From Candidatus Bathyarchaeota archaeon (GTDB lineage Archaea; Thermoproteota; Bathyarchaeia; Bathyarchaeales; UBA233), in contig JARYMR010000026.1 of the NCBI GenBank assembly GCA_029907045.1, positions 1 to 15,526 of the forward strand: 15,526 nucleotides of DNA, read 5' to 3'. Position numbers and translations under genes: made by a program. The notes beneath the pieces were generated by a model. It saw only the letters and a list, made by a program, of their open reading frames with translations, was not told the DNA's origin and ran no database searches. Of this stretch, positions 6,643 through 13,743 are shown in pieces; within the stretch, counting starts at the first letter, position 1, and each line of letters opens with the position of its first letter.

Positions 6643-7220
6643 TGCGATTTACCCTTCGGTTTCTTACCAATTTCTCTTATAATTTCATCAACTGTCATTA
6701 TCTTTGCATTGTAAACATATTCCAAATACTTCAATCCTTGCTCATGGTCTTCTTGCGTAAAAGATTCTACTCCGTCTTTCGCTATTATTATTTTATATCC
6801 TCTGAAGAAGGCGTCCGCGGCAGTATGCCTCACACATATGTGTGTGTGCAGTCCACCCAAAATTACTGTTTTGGCTCCTTCTCCATTATATAGGCTTCTG
6901 AGCAACGGGTCCAAACCAGTCTCGTAGAACCCGCTGTAAGTTCTTTTTTCAACAATAAAATCCTTCTCTGTAGGCTTAAGCTCTGGGATAACTTCTGCGC
7001 CTTTCGTGCCTTTTATGGCGTGTTTTCCCCACCTATGGACAACTTCAAAGTCGTTTGGGTAGTGAGCGTCGTTGCTGTAAATGACTGGAACGCCGTGCTC
7101 GCGGGCGGCCTCCGCAAGTCTCTTAAGATTTGGAATTATGTTTTTGGCTCTTTCACATTTTAAGTCGCCAGTGACAAAATCATTCAGCATATCAATTATT
7201 ATTACTGCACTTTTATTCAC
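6627..7220 (-). CDS. Isochorismatase-family cysteine hydrolase, nicotinamidase-like
   Basis: This 197-residue protein has the catalytic triad of the family: D10 (IIIDMLNDF), K92 (EKRTYSGF) and C129 (LHTHICVRHT). It also keeps the metal-site pattern of nicotinamidases, D51-x-H53 with H67 (WGKHAIKGT), matching D52, H54 and H71 of the Pyrococcus horikoshii enzyme. Nicotinamidase, which releases ammonia from nicotinamide for NAD salvage, is therefore the favoured activity; other amide hydrolases of the family are possible. The GTG start at 7220 is supported by a strong ribosome site GAGGTG at 7227-7232. A TATA box (TTTAAATA, 7261-7268) and the shared 16-bp motif (7247-7262) lie upstream. The C-terminal KKPKGKSQCKKE is a short basic tail that overlaps the GNAT gene. 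Confidence 0.87.
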   Translation of the reverse strand: MNKSAVIIIDMLNDFVTGDLKCERAKNIIPNLKRLAEAAREHGVPVIYSNDAHYPNDFEVVHRWGKHAIKGTKGAEVIPELKPTEKDFIVEKRTYSGFYETGLDPLLRSLYNGEGAKTVILGGLHTHICVRHTAADAFFRGYKIIIAKDGVESFTQEDHEQGLKYLEYVYNAKIMTVDEIIREIGKKPKGKSQCKKE

Positions 7221-7246
7221 TGATGTAGCACCTCAGCAATTTTGAT

Positions 7247-7262
7247 TATGCCTTACGTCATA
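7247..7262. promoter_or_regulatory. Candidate operator before the nicotinamidase-like gene
   Basis: The plus strand reads TATGCCTTACGTCATA, one base different from 4785-4800 in the copB promoter. It overlaps the downstream edge of the TATA box and the predicted transcription start region, where bound protein would be expected to repress. This is inference from position only. Confidence 0.35.
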
Positions 7263-7270
7263 TTTAAACT
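7261..7270 (-). promoter_or_regulatory. TATA box of the nicotinamidase-like gene
   Basis: The minus strand reads AGTTTAAATA. The box centre is about 45 bp before GTG 7220, leaving a leader of about 20 bases that contains the GAGGTG ribosome site, a normal archaeal arrangement. Confidence 0.45.
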
Positions 7271-7272
7271 AA

Positions 7273-8346
7273 TTATCTCGCGCACTCTAAGGTGTAGAAG
7301 CCTTCGGTGAATTTCTCCGCTCCACCCTTTTTCACTACCACCGTATCTTCTAGGCGGACACCTCCAAAATCAATAATATATATGCCTGGTTCTATTGTTA
7401 CCACATTTCCAATTGCCAGTTTATCCTTGCTTTCCGGATTAAGCGTTGGTGGTTCATGAACCTCTAAGCCTACGCCGTGGCCTAGTCCGTGGACGAAATA
7501 TTCTCCATATCCAGCCTTTTCTATGACTTTTCTGGCGGCTTTGTCTATTTCCTTTGCTTTTGCTTTCGGTTTTACCGCTTGTAAGGCTTTTTCCTGCCCC
7601 TCTTTAACAACTTCGTAAAGTTTCAGTTGTTTATTTGATGGTTTTCCAGCTACAAGAGTTCTCGTCATGTCAGAACGATAATACTTGTAAGCGGCTCCCA
7701 CATCAACAACAACTAAGTCGCCATTTCTAATTTCTTTGTCTGTGCAGCCACCGTGGGGAAAAGCTGAACGAACACCAGAAGCCACTATGGTGTCGAAGGC
7801 TGTTCCCCAAGAACCCCTCTTTCGCATGGCATATTCTATTTCCGCTGCCGCTTCAATCTCTTTTATGCCAGGCCTAATTACTTCGTAGGCAGCTTTCATC
7901 CCTTCCGTTGTTATTTTTCCAGCCTTCCGCATACGTTCAAGCTCTTCTTCATCCTTAACCTTGCGCAGTTCCCAGACAAGACTTCCTTTAATGTTTAGCT
8001 TTACTTTGCCCCTCAGTTCCTTTGCAAGTTTGCGATAATTCTCAACATTAAGCGCATCTACTGCTAACTTTTTAATTTTGAAAGCCTTTGCTTGTTCAGC
8101 AATTTTTGCCATCAAATTTTCGTTGCGTTTCACCAATTCAACCTTAAAACCTTTAGCCTCAGCTTTCGCTTGTTCATAGTTAACATTGTAAACGTATGCT
8201 TTGTTCTCATCACTTTTTGGTATTAGCAAGCATGATAATCCTGGGCAATGGGAAAAATATAAAGCGTTAATTTCATTTGCAATCAAAAATCCGTCAAAGT
8301 TTTTTTCTTCAAAAGCTTTCTGTTTTAAAGCCTCTATTCTATTCAC
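7273..8346 (-). CDS. pepQ: Xaa-Pro dipeptidase (prolidase), peptidase family M24B
   Basis: This cytoplasmic metallopeptidase cleaves dipeptides ending in proline and recycles peptide breakdown products. The 357 residues match archaeal prolidases in length. Residues 1-125 form the creatinase-like N-terminal domain and about 135-357 the pita-bread catalytic domain. All five metal ligands are present: D215 (VVVDVGA), D226 (YRSDMTRT), H290 (GLGHGVGLEVHE), E319 (TIEPGIY) and E333 (VRLEDT). Their spacing equals that of the Pyrococcus furiosus enzyme (D209, D220, H284, E313, E327). The start is GTG 8346, with the ribosome site GGAAGGTGA at 8351-8359. The gene has its own promoter with a TATA box at 8386-8394 abutted by a perfect 20-bp palindrome, so it is probably a single-gene unit under its own control. 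Confidence 0.94.
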   Translation of the reverse strand: MNRIEALKQKAFEEKNFDGFLIANEINALYFSHCPGLSCLLIPKSDENKAYVYNVNYEQAKAEAKGFKVELVKRNENLMAKIAEQAKAFKIKKLAVDALNVENYRKLAKELRGKVKLNIKGSLVWELRKVKDEEELERMRKAGKITTEGMKAAYEVIRPGIKEIEAAAEIEYAMRKRGSWGTAFDTIVASGVRSAFPHGGCTDKEIRNGDLVVVDVGAAYKYYRSDMTRTLVAGKPSNKQLKLYEVVKEGQEKALQAVKPKAKAKEIDKAARKVIEKAGYGEYFVHGLGHGVGLEVHEPPTLNPESKDKLAIGNVVTIEPGIYIIDFGGVRLEDTVVVKKGGAEKFTEGFYTLECAR

Positions 8347-8385
8347 TTTTTCACCTTCCAGAAACCAATGATAGATTAGTGTTTA

Positions 8386-8394
8386 GTTTAAAAT
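8386..8394 (-). promoter_or_regulatory. TATA box of the prolidase gene
   Basis: The minus strand reads ATTTTAAAC about 44 bp before GTG 8346. This leaves a leader of roughly 20 bases that includes the strong GGAAGGTGA ribosome site. Its upstream edge is shared with the palindrome at 8391-8410. Confidence 0.45.
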
Positions 8395-8410
8395 CTTTTG
8401 CAAAAGATTT
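8391..8410. repeat. Perfect 20-bp palindrome upstream of pepQ
   Basis: The sequence AAATCTTTTGCAAAAGATTT equals its own reverse complement over all 20 bases, with no spacer. It begins 5 bp after the stop codon of the MoaD/ThiS-like gene and abuts the pepQ TATA box on the BRE side. The absence of a loop and the position at the promoter favour a binding site for a dimeric regulator over a terminator hairpin. A transcript end for the upstream gene is still possible. Confidence 0.6.
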
Positions 8411-8415
8411 GGCTT

Positions 8416-8706
8416 TTATCCGCCGCTAACTATGGGAAGTAGGGCTACGTGGTCTCCGTTTTTAAGTTTTGTTTTGATTCCATTTAGTTGGTTAAGTAAG
8501 TAGCCATTCACTGTTATTATGTAGTTTGTCTTTACGTCTTTGCCTTTTGGTTCGTAAAAAGCCTTTTGAAAGGGTTCGCCGTATTTTTCAGAAAGCTCGC
8601 TGAGCAGGTCTGCTATGGAAGAGTCTTCCTTAATTTCTATTTCTTCTTCTCGACCACTTTTTATAATGTTTCTTACGTGGCCGAAGTATTCCACTTTGAT
8701 TTTCAA
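8416..8706 (-). CDS. MoaD/ThiS-family ubiquitin-like sulfur carrier
   Basis: This 96-residue beta-grasp protein ends in Gly-Gly (95-96, IVSGG). The GG end is the site of adenylation and then thiocarboxylation by an E1-like enzyme. Such proteins carry sulfur for molybdopterin, thiamine or tRNA thiolation, and in archaea can also be attached to other proteins (SAMP). The length and the segments LLSELSEKYG and LKNGDHVALLPIVSGG fit MoaD-like members best. No MoaE, E1 (MoeB/ThiF) or other cofactor gene is nearby, so the pathway cannot be assigned. The start is TTG 8706; an in-frame stop lies shortly upstream, no ATG is available, and GAGGG lies about 9 bases before it. A TATA-like CATATTATAG near 8726-8735 is about 25 bp upstream. 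Confidence 0.85.
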   Translation of the reverse strand: MKIKVEYFGHVRNIIKSGREEEIEIKEDSSIADLLSELSEKYGEPFQKAFYEPKGKDVKTNYIITVNGYLLNQLNGIKTKLKNGDHVALLPIVSGG

Positions 8707-8833
8707 ATGGAAACCCTCAAAGGCTTCTATAATATGAATGGCTTAAGTTCATTATATATTTGTTTCACATTTTTATCGCTAAATTAATATTTGTTGCATC
8801 CATAATGTTGCATGTCTTTAGGGAGTTTGTGAA
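8707..8833. promoter_or_regulatory. Divergent promoter region, MoaD-like gene and flavin-reductase gene
   Basis: This A/T-rich gap separates two outward-facing genes. For the minus-strand gene, TATA-like sequences lie near 8726-8735 and 8750-8761. For the plus-strand gene, AAATTAATATTT at 8780-8791 is a plausible TATA box, and AGGGAG at 8819-8824 is the ribosome site for ATG 8834. Two copies of TGTTGCAT lie between them and the start codon. No coding sequence is seen here. Confidence 0.5.
8792..8813 (+). repeat. Direct repeat TGTTGCAT x2 upstream of the flavin-reductase gene
   Basis: TGTTGCAT occurs at 8792-8799 and 8806-8813, a 14-bp period. The copies lie just downstream of the probable TATA box, around the expected transcription start of the gene at 8834, the classic location for a repressor site in archaea. 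Two short copies can also arise by chance. Confidence 0.35.
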
Positions 8834-9364
8834 ATGAAAGAGGAAGTTCCAGTTTCCGAAGGGTTAAGACAATTCCCAATAAGACCAGTTTATTTGGTTT
8901 CCACAGCGCATAAAGATAAAAAGAACATAATAACCGTAGGCATGTTCGCCTTCTTCTCCGGAAAACCAACACTCGTTGGCATTGGCATAGCCCCTTCAAG
9001 ATACTCTTATGAACTAATTCGCCAAAGCAAAGAGTACGTGGTAAATGCTATTGATGAAAACCTTATTGAGGCTGTGAGAATTTGTGGAAAGAAATCGGGA
9101 CGAGAAGTTAACAAATTTGAGATGGCGAAGCTTACTCCAGAAAAGGGAAGTAAAGTGAGCGCACCCCTCATTAAAGAAAGCCCCGTTAGCATCGAATGCA
9201 AAGTTGTCAAGGAGGTGGAGGTTGGCGATCACGTTTGGTTTATAGGCGAAGTGCTTGCTGCCCATGTTAGAAAAGGTTACAAGTGGAGTGAAGGTTTGCT
9301 TTTTAAGTGGATAGGCGAAGATGGTTTCTTTTACAAAGTTGGAGAGGAAACAGGCAAATACTAA
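8834..9364 (+). CDS. Flavin-reductase-like FMN-binding split-barrel protein
   Basis: This 176-residue protein has the DIM6/NTAB flavin-reductase-like fold. The N-terminal strand RPVYLVST with the following KNIITVGMFAFF, the segment TLVGIGIAPSRYSYELIRQS and the later VGDHVWFIGEVLAAHV correspond to the FMN-binding strands and the dimer region. Members reduce flavins with NAD(P)H or use bound FMN for other reductions; many archaeal ones have unknown partners. There is no signal peptide. The start at ATG 8834 is supported by AGGGAG 9 bp upstream. A YkgJ-like gene follows after 24 bp on the same strand, and the two may be one transcript. A TGTTGCAT direct repeat lies in its promoter. Confidence 0.84.
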   Translation: MKEEVPVSEGLRQFPIRPVYLVSTAHKDKKNIITVGMFAFFSGKPTLVGIGIAPSRYSYELIRQSKEYVVNAIDENLIEAVRICGKKSGREVNKFEMAKLTPEKGSKVSAPLIKESPVSIECKVVKEVEVGDHVWFIGEVLAAHVRKGYKWSEGLLFKWIGEDGFFYKVGEETGKY

Positions 9365-9388
9365 ACGCATTTTTATGAGAGACAACTG

Positions 9389-9826
9389 TTGGATTTTGAA
9401 TATCCCAAAAACATTCGTTTCATATGCGAGAAATGCGCCTTATGCTGCGGCGACACTAAAGAAAAGGTTAGGTCTATTCTTCTTTTGAAGGTGGAGGCTG
9501 AACGCATAGCAAAGGAAACTTCAAAAAATATTTGGGATTTTGCCGAAAAAGTTGAAGGTGCGCAGCCTTACGTTTACTTGATGAGAAAAACTGCTGAAGG
9601 AAAATGTGTCTTCTTGAAAGAAGGTTTATGTTCCATTTATAGGATAAGACCGTTAATATGTAAATTTTATCCATTCCAACTTGAAAATGGAAAAAATGGC
9701 AAATTCAAATTCACATATACAAATGAGTGCCCAAACATTGGCAAAGGACCAAAATTAACGAGAAGGTTTTTTGAAAGGCTCTTTCAAGAATTCATGAAAG
9801 TCATGGAAGAAAATGCTTCTCATTGA
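9389..9826 (+). CDS. YkgJ-family cysteine-cluster protein
   Basis: This 145-residue protein has the conserved cysteine pattern of the YkgJ family, annotated elsewhere as a putative zinc- or iron-chelating domain. The pattern is C13-x2-C16-x2-C19-C20, then C73, C81 (LCSIYRIRPLIC) and C91 before KFYPF, and C114 near the end. Eight cysteines in this arrangement strongly suggest a bound metal or Fe-S cluster, but the biochemical role of the family is not established. The start TTG 9389 is chosen because family similarity begins almost at once (FEYPKNIRFICEKCALCC) and GAGAG lies just upstream; the ATG at 9375 is in another frame. It follows the flavin-reductase-like gene closely, so a flavin/metal redox partnership is possible. 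Confidence 0.83.
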   Translation: MDFEYPKNIRFICEKCALCCGDTKEKVRSILLLKVEAERIAKETSKNIWDFAEKVEGAQPYVYLMRKTAEGKCVFLKEGLCSIYRIRPLICKFYPFQLENGKNGKFKFTYTNECPNIGKGPKLTRRFFERLFQEFMKVMEENASH

Positions 9827-9873
9827 CAATTCTTTTATGTTTCTCAAACAGTTCTAGTTTTTAGGTGTTATTA

Positions 9874-11556
9874 ATGCTGTTTGATAGGCAAACATTAGAG
9901 GAGATTAATAAACGAAAAGAAAAATGGGAGAAAGAAACCGTATCAAAAAGCCTTGAAAAACTTCCAGAAAAAGGCGAATTTTTAACAAGCTCGGAAATCC
10001 CAATAAGTAGAGTTTACACACCCATTGACATTGAAAAACTTGACTATTTGAAAGATTTAGGTTTTCCAGGCGAGTACCCCTTCACTCGCGGCGTTTATCC
10101 AACCATGTACAGGGCTAGACTATGGACTATGAGGCAATATGCTGGTTTTGGAACAGCTGAACAAACAAATCAACGTTTTAAATATCTCCTCCAGCAAGGG
10201 CAAAGAGGCTTAAGTGTAGCTTTTGACTTTCCAACACAAGTTGGTTACGACTGCGACCACCCCATGGCACGGGGCGAAGTTGGGAGGGCTGGTGTAAGCG
10301 TTAGCACTTTAAGGGATATGGAAATAGTCTTTGACGGGATTCCACTAAAAGAGATTACTACCTCCATGACTATTAATGCTCCTGCAACAGTTTTGCTTGC
10401 CATGTACATAGCTGTCGGACAAAAACAAGGCGCCCAGCCATCCCAGCTTGGCGGAACTGTGCAGAATGATATTTTGAAGGAGTATGCAGCCAGAGGCATG
10501 TATATTTTTCCGCCTAAACCCTCAATGCGTTTGGTAACAGACATTTTCGAGCATTGCTCTCAACACATGCCTCAATGGAATACTATAAGCATAAGCGGTT
10601 ACCACATCCGCGAAGCTGGCGCAACAGCTGTCCAAGAGGTAGCCTTCACATTGGCAAACGCCATCGCTTATGTGCAAGCAGCCATTGAAAGAGGCTTAGA
10701 TCTGGATAGGTTCGCGGGCAGACTGTCCTTCTTTTTCGCGGCTCACAACAACTTTTTTGAGGAAATTGCCAAGTTCAGAGCTGCCAGAAGGTTGTGGGCT
10801 AAAATAATGCGGGAGCGTTTTAAAGCCAAAAACCCTGCGTCATGGATGTTACGTTTTCATACGCAAACTTCTGGTGTTGCCTTAACTGCGCAGCAACCTT
10901 ACAACAATATTGTGAGAGTTGCCCTTCAAGCTTTGGCTGCTGTTTTAGGTGGAACCCAGTCTTTGCATACAAACTCTTTTGATGAAGCTTATGCCTTGCC
11001 AAGCGAACAAGCCGTGACAGTGGCGCTTAGGGCTCAGCAGATAATAGCTTATGAGAGTGGAGTAGCCGAAACCATAGACCCTCTTGCGGGCTCATATTAT
11101 GTGGAGTATTTGACAAACGAGATAGAAGAACGTGCGACAAAATACATTGAAAAAATTGATGAAATGGGAGGGGCAGTTGTTGCCATCGAGAAGGGTTTTA
11201 TGCAAAGAGAAATTGTGGAAAGTGCCTACCGCTTCCAAAGAGAGGTGGAAACAAAGAAGCGCATAGTCGTTGGCGTGAACGAGTTTGTGACGCAAGAGGA
11301 AACACCTATAAAAATTTTGCAAATAGACCCAGAAATAGAAAAGACGCTTGTGGAACGCCTAAAACAAATAAAACGGCAAAGAAACCAAGCGAAAGTTAAA
11401 GAAGCCTTGGATAAGTTGCGCTTGGCTGCTGAGAAAGAAAATGTGAATCTCATGCCATTCATAATTCACGCAGTAAAAGAATACGCAACCATAGGCGAAA
11501 TATGCAATACTCTGCGGGAGGTTTTCGGCGAGTATAAACCACCTTCAATCTTCTAA
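9874..11556 (+). CDS. Methylmalonyl-CoA mutase, catalytic (large/alpha) subunit
   Basis: This B12-dependent enzyme interconverts methylmalonyl-CoA and succinyl-CoA, with the cobalamin domain on a separate subunit as usual in archaea. That partner is not in the window. The 560 residues form the (beta/alpha)8 CoA barrel with [30 protein letters not shown] and SISGYH. In numbering from ATG 9874, Y89 (MRQYAGF), R207 (KEYAAR) and H244 (SGYH) coincide with the key residues of the Propionibacterium enzyme. Tyr and Arg at the first two positions favour methylmalonyl-CoA over isobutyryl-CoA, where they are Phe and Gln. ATG 9874 is chosen over GTG 9865 because that GTG lies in the ribosome site AGGTG. 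The gene ends tail-to-tail with the biotin carrier gene, sharing 4 bp, and belongs functionally with the carboxyltransferases beyond it. Confidence 0.95.
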   Translation: MLFDRQTLEEINKRKEKWEKETVSKSLEKLPEKGEFLTSSEIPISRVYTPIDIEKLDYLKDLGFPGEYPFTRGVYPTMYRARLWTMRQYAGFGTAEQTNQRFKYLLQQGQRGLSVAFDFPTQVGYDCDHPMARGEVGRAGVSVSTLRDMEIVFDGIPLKEITTSMTINAPATVLLAMYIAVGQKQGAQPSQLGGTVQNDILKEYAARGMYIFPPKPSMRLVTDIFEHCSQHMPQWNTISISGYHIREAGATAVQEVAFTLANAIAYVQAAIERGLDLDRFAGRLSFFFAAHNNFFEEIAKFRAARRLWAKIMRERFKAKNPASWMLRFHTQTSGVALTAQQPYNNIVRVALQALAAVLGGTQSLHTNSFDEAYALPSEQAVTVALRAQQIIAYESGVAETIDPLAGSYYVEYLTNEIEERATKYIEKIDEMGGAVVAIEKGFMQREIVESAYRFQREVETKKRIVVGVNEFVTQEETPIKILQIDPEIEKTLVERLKQIKRQRNQAKVKEALDKLRLAAEKENVNLMPFIIHAVKEYATIGEICNTLREVFGEYKPPSIF

Positions 11557-12107
11557 ACGATGATGAACAGGGCTTCGCCTTCGCTGACTGAAGAACCTTC
11601 AGAAACAAGTATTTCTTGAACGGTTCCGCTTTTTGGGGCTGCAATTTCATTTTCCATCTTCATAGCTTCAAGAATGCAAAGAACTTGTCCAGCTTTCACT
11701 TGTTCTCCCTTTTTGACTTTTATTGAAAGAATTTTCCCAGTCATGGGCGCAGTTACAGCCCCTTCTACTGTGGGCTTTGTTTCGACTGGTCTTATTGTAG
11801 GCGTTACGGTGGTAGGTTCGAAAGTTGTCAGTGTAGGTTTTCTTGTTGATGTTTTGACTTCAGCCTTAAAAACTGCCTCTTCAACTTTAACCGAAAAAGG
11901 CTCTTCCCTTTTTAGCTCGGGCAAACTTACCTGATATATTTTGTCATCAATTTTTATTGAAAAACTCTTTTCTAAATCAAGCCTTTCGGCTGGTAATTCT
12001 ATTTTTAAAGGCTTTCCATCCATTTTCGCTGCGAAAGTGTTCTCTCCAGTTTTTGTTAACTCGATTTTTCTTGGTTTGCCGTCGATGAAGACTTCGTAAA
12101 CTGGCAT
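11553..12107 (-). CDS. Biotin carboxyl carrier protein with repeated N-terminal region
   Basis: This is the swinging carrier subunit of a biotin-dependent carboxylase or transcarboxylase. The C-terminal domain (about residues 118-188 in the longer 188-residue reading) is a complete biotinyl domain with EAMKMEN, biotin going on K154 of that reading. A Thr/Pro-rich linker (about 90-117) precedes it. The first 85 or so residues appear to be about four copies of a beta-hairpin-like unit around IDGKxxxIEL; this is not part of the standard carrier. ATG 12107 is preferred because GGTG lies 7 bp upstream and the upstream gene's TGA ends one base before it; ATG 12119 would add four residues and overlap that gene. 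Close linkage to the 5S-like gene shows it carries CO2 for that enzyme, and probably also for the 12S-like one. Confidence 0.9.
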   Translation of the reverse strand: MPVYEVFIDGKPRKIELTKTGENTFAAKMDGKPLKIELPAERLDLEKSFSIKIDDKIYQVSLPELKREEPFSVKVEEAVFKAEVKTSTRKPTLTTFEPTTVTPTIRPVETKPTVEGAVTAPMTGKILSIKVKKGEQVKAGQVLCILEAMKMENEIAAPKSGTVQEILVSEGSSVSEGEALFIIV

Positions 12108-12108
12108 T

Positions 12109-13653
12109 TCAAACACCATATTCTGCTAAGCTTTTTCGTCCAGCCAAAACCCAAGCGGATGCGGCGCCCTTTGTTCGTAGAGGTATTAATGCTTTGGTTC
12201 TTCCCAAACTTTTTATGTAGGTGGCAACGGCAACGGAGAGCGCGGCAACTTCTTCCAATTCCGCAGTTCTTTCTGGTGAAATTTCAACTTTGGCTTCCTC
12301 CCTTTTTGCTTTTCTCTTTTTAAAGAATTCTAAGGCTACTTGGGGAAAAAGCGCATACGTTATCTTGTCCTCCTCACTTTCAATGTATGGTTTTACTTCT
12401 TCTGGAATTTTGTCAAGGACGCTTTCTAATAGGTCTGCTGGACGACAAGTTATGGGTTCCTCATCGCCTATTATCTTCTTTTTAACCTTAGGGTCTATGG
12501 GGGCTGGCGGTTTTCCATACAAACCCTTCACATAATCCTTTATCTCTTTTGGTACTATGCTGTAGCGTTTACCAGAAATAACGTTAAAAACGGCTTGAAT
12601 ACCCACAAGCTGACTTGTAGGCGTTACTAATGGAGGATAACCCAACTCTTTTCTAACCCTCGGAACCTCTTCAAGAACATCCTTCAATTTGTCAAGTGCT
12701 TTTTGTTCCCTTAACTGTTCGAGGAGGTTGGAGAACATTCCGCCTGGAATCTGATGCACAACGATGGATGGGTCAACCCGTTCAGCTTTTTGATCTATCA
12801 ATTTTAATGGGTCATAATATTTTTCTCGCAATTCTCTGAAGTAATCTGCAATCTCGCTTAAAAGTTCCAAGTCAAGTCTGGGGTCATAAGGTGTTCCTTT
12901 TAAAGCAGCTACAATGGATTCTACAGGTGGCTGCGATGTGCCCCATGCGAAAGGTGAAAAGGCTGTGTCTATTATGTCTACTCCCGCTTCGCATGCGCGA
13001 AGATATGTCATCATAACCATGCCGCTTGTGCTGTGACTATGCAAATGCACTGGTAAGCCTATCTCTTTTTTTAGGGCGGTTATAAGCTCGTAAGCTGGTT
13101 GTGGCGCTAGCATTCCAGCCATGTCTTTTATGCATATTGAATCGCAGTTAAGTTCTGCCAATTTTTTGGCAACTTTAACATAATACTGTATTGTGTGGAC
13201 TGGGCTTATAGTGTAGCAAATGCTTCCTTGAGCATGTTTGCCCACTCTTTTAACGGTTTTTATGGCTACTTCCATGTTTCTTACATCGTTTAAAGCATCA
13301 AAAACTCGAAATATGTCTATGCCATTTTCAGCAGCCTTCTCAACAAATTTTATGAGAACATCATCCGGATAATTGCGATAGCCAACAATGTTTTGTCCCC
13401 GCAAAAGCATCTGAAGCGGCGTCCTTTTTATGTGGCGTTTTAGTTGGCGTATTCTCTCCCAAGGGTCTTCGCCTAAATAGCGTATGCAAACGTCAAATGT
13501 GGCGCCTCCCCACATTTCCAAGGAGAAGAAGCCAACTTTGTCAATTTTCTCGGCTATTGGAAGCATGGCATCTGTGCGCATTCTTGTAGCCATAAGCGAT
13601 TGATGGGCGTCCCTAAATGTGGTGTCGGTGATTTTAACTGGTTTCGAAGCCAT
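12109..13653 (-). CDS. 5S/PycB/OadA-type carboxyltransferase with OadG-like C-terminal tail
   Basis: This enzyme moves a carboxyl group between carrier biotin and pyruvate/oxaloacetate. Residues 1-300 form the HMGL-like TIM barrel: DTTFRDAHQS (10-19, metal ligand D10), K176 in CIKDMAG (the carbamylated lysine) and H205/H207 in HLHSHSTSG. Residues about 300-455 are the conserved PYC/OADA region. No biotin domain is fused; the carrier gene follows immediately. At 514 residues it is close to the 505 of transcarboxylase 5S. The last 60 residues (about 455-514) look extra: an Ala/Val-rich helix (LEEVAALSVAVATYI), then WVLAGR (501-506), resembling the C-terminus of OadG-type and PccX-type small subunits. 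It could be 5S of a transcarboxylase, PycB, or an oxaloacetate decarboxylase alpha chain; the neighbours favour the first. ATG 13653 is supported by AGGGG and TAGG upstream. Confidence 0.92.
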   Translation of the reverse strand: MASKPVKITDTTFRDAHQSLMATRMRTDAMLPIAEKIDKVGFFSLEMWGGATFDVCIRYLGEDPWERIRQLKRHIKRTPLQMLLRGQNIVGYRNYPDDVLIKFVEKAAENGIDIFRVFDALNDVRNMEVAIKTVKRVGKHAQGSICYTISPVHTIQYYVKVAKKLAELNCDSICIKDMAGMLAPQPAYELITALKKEIGLPVHLHSHSTSGMVMMTYLRACEAGVDIIDTAFSPFAWGTSQPPVESIVAALKGTPYDPRLDLELLSEIADYFRELREKYYDPLKLIDQKAERVDPSIVVHQIPGGMFSNLLEQLREQKALDKLKDVLEEVPRVRKELGYPPLVTPTSQLVGIQAVFNVISGKRYSIVPKEIKDYVKGLYGKPPAPIDPKVKKKIIGDEEPITCRPADLLESVLDKIPEEVKPYIESEEDKITYALFPQVALEFFKKRKAKREEAKVEISPERTAELEEVAALSVAVATYIKSLGRTKALIPLRTKGAASAWVLAGRKSLAEYGV

Positions 13654-13667
13654 AAATTGCCTAGCCC

Positions 13668-13685
13668 CTCTAGATATTTTTAGAG
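13668..13685. promoter_or_regulatory. Promoter region of the 5S-like gene, with an imperfect palindrome
   Basis: The plus strand reads CTCTAGATATTTTTAGAG, an 18-bp imperfect palindrome (7 of 9 pairs) that contains the TATA-like AAAAATATC of the minus strand. It lies 15-32 bp before ATG 13653, which places the TATA close to the start and implies a very short leader, so this promoter call is uncertain. Confidence 0.3.
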
Positions 13686-13743
13686 TTTGAAAGATGGTTA
13701 AGCTACTATTAATTTGTAATGGTGAGTTTAAGTCCTTTTCAGA

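Noticed and set aside
9014..9385. 123-codon minus-strand frame opposite the flavin-reductase-like gene
   Set aside because: The plus-strand gene is clearly real; this frame has no family features.
10245..10544. 99-codon minus-strand frame inside the methylmalonyl-CoA mutase gene
   Set aside because: It is antisense to the highly conserved CoA-barrel region, with no ribosome site or family match.
12221..12535. 104-codon plus-strand frame opposite the 5S-like gene
   Set aside because: It lies wholly inside a well-conserved gene on the other strand and looks like a reverse-frame shadow.
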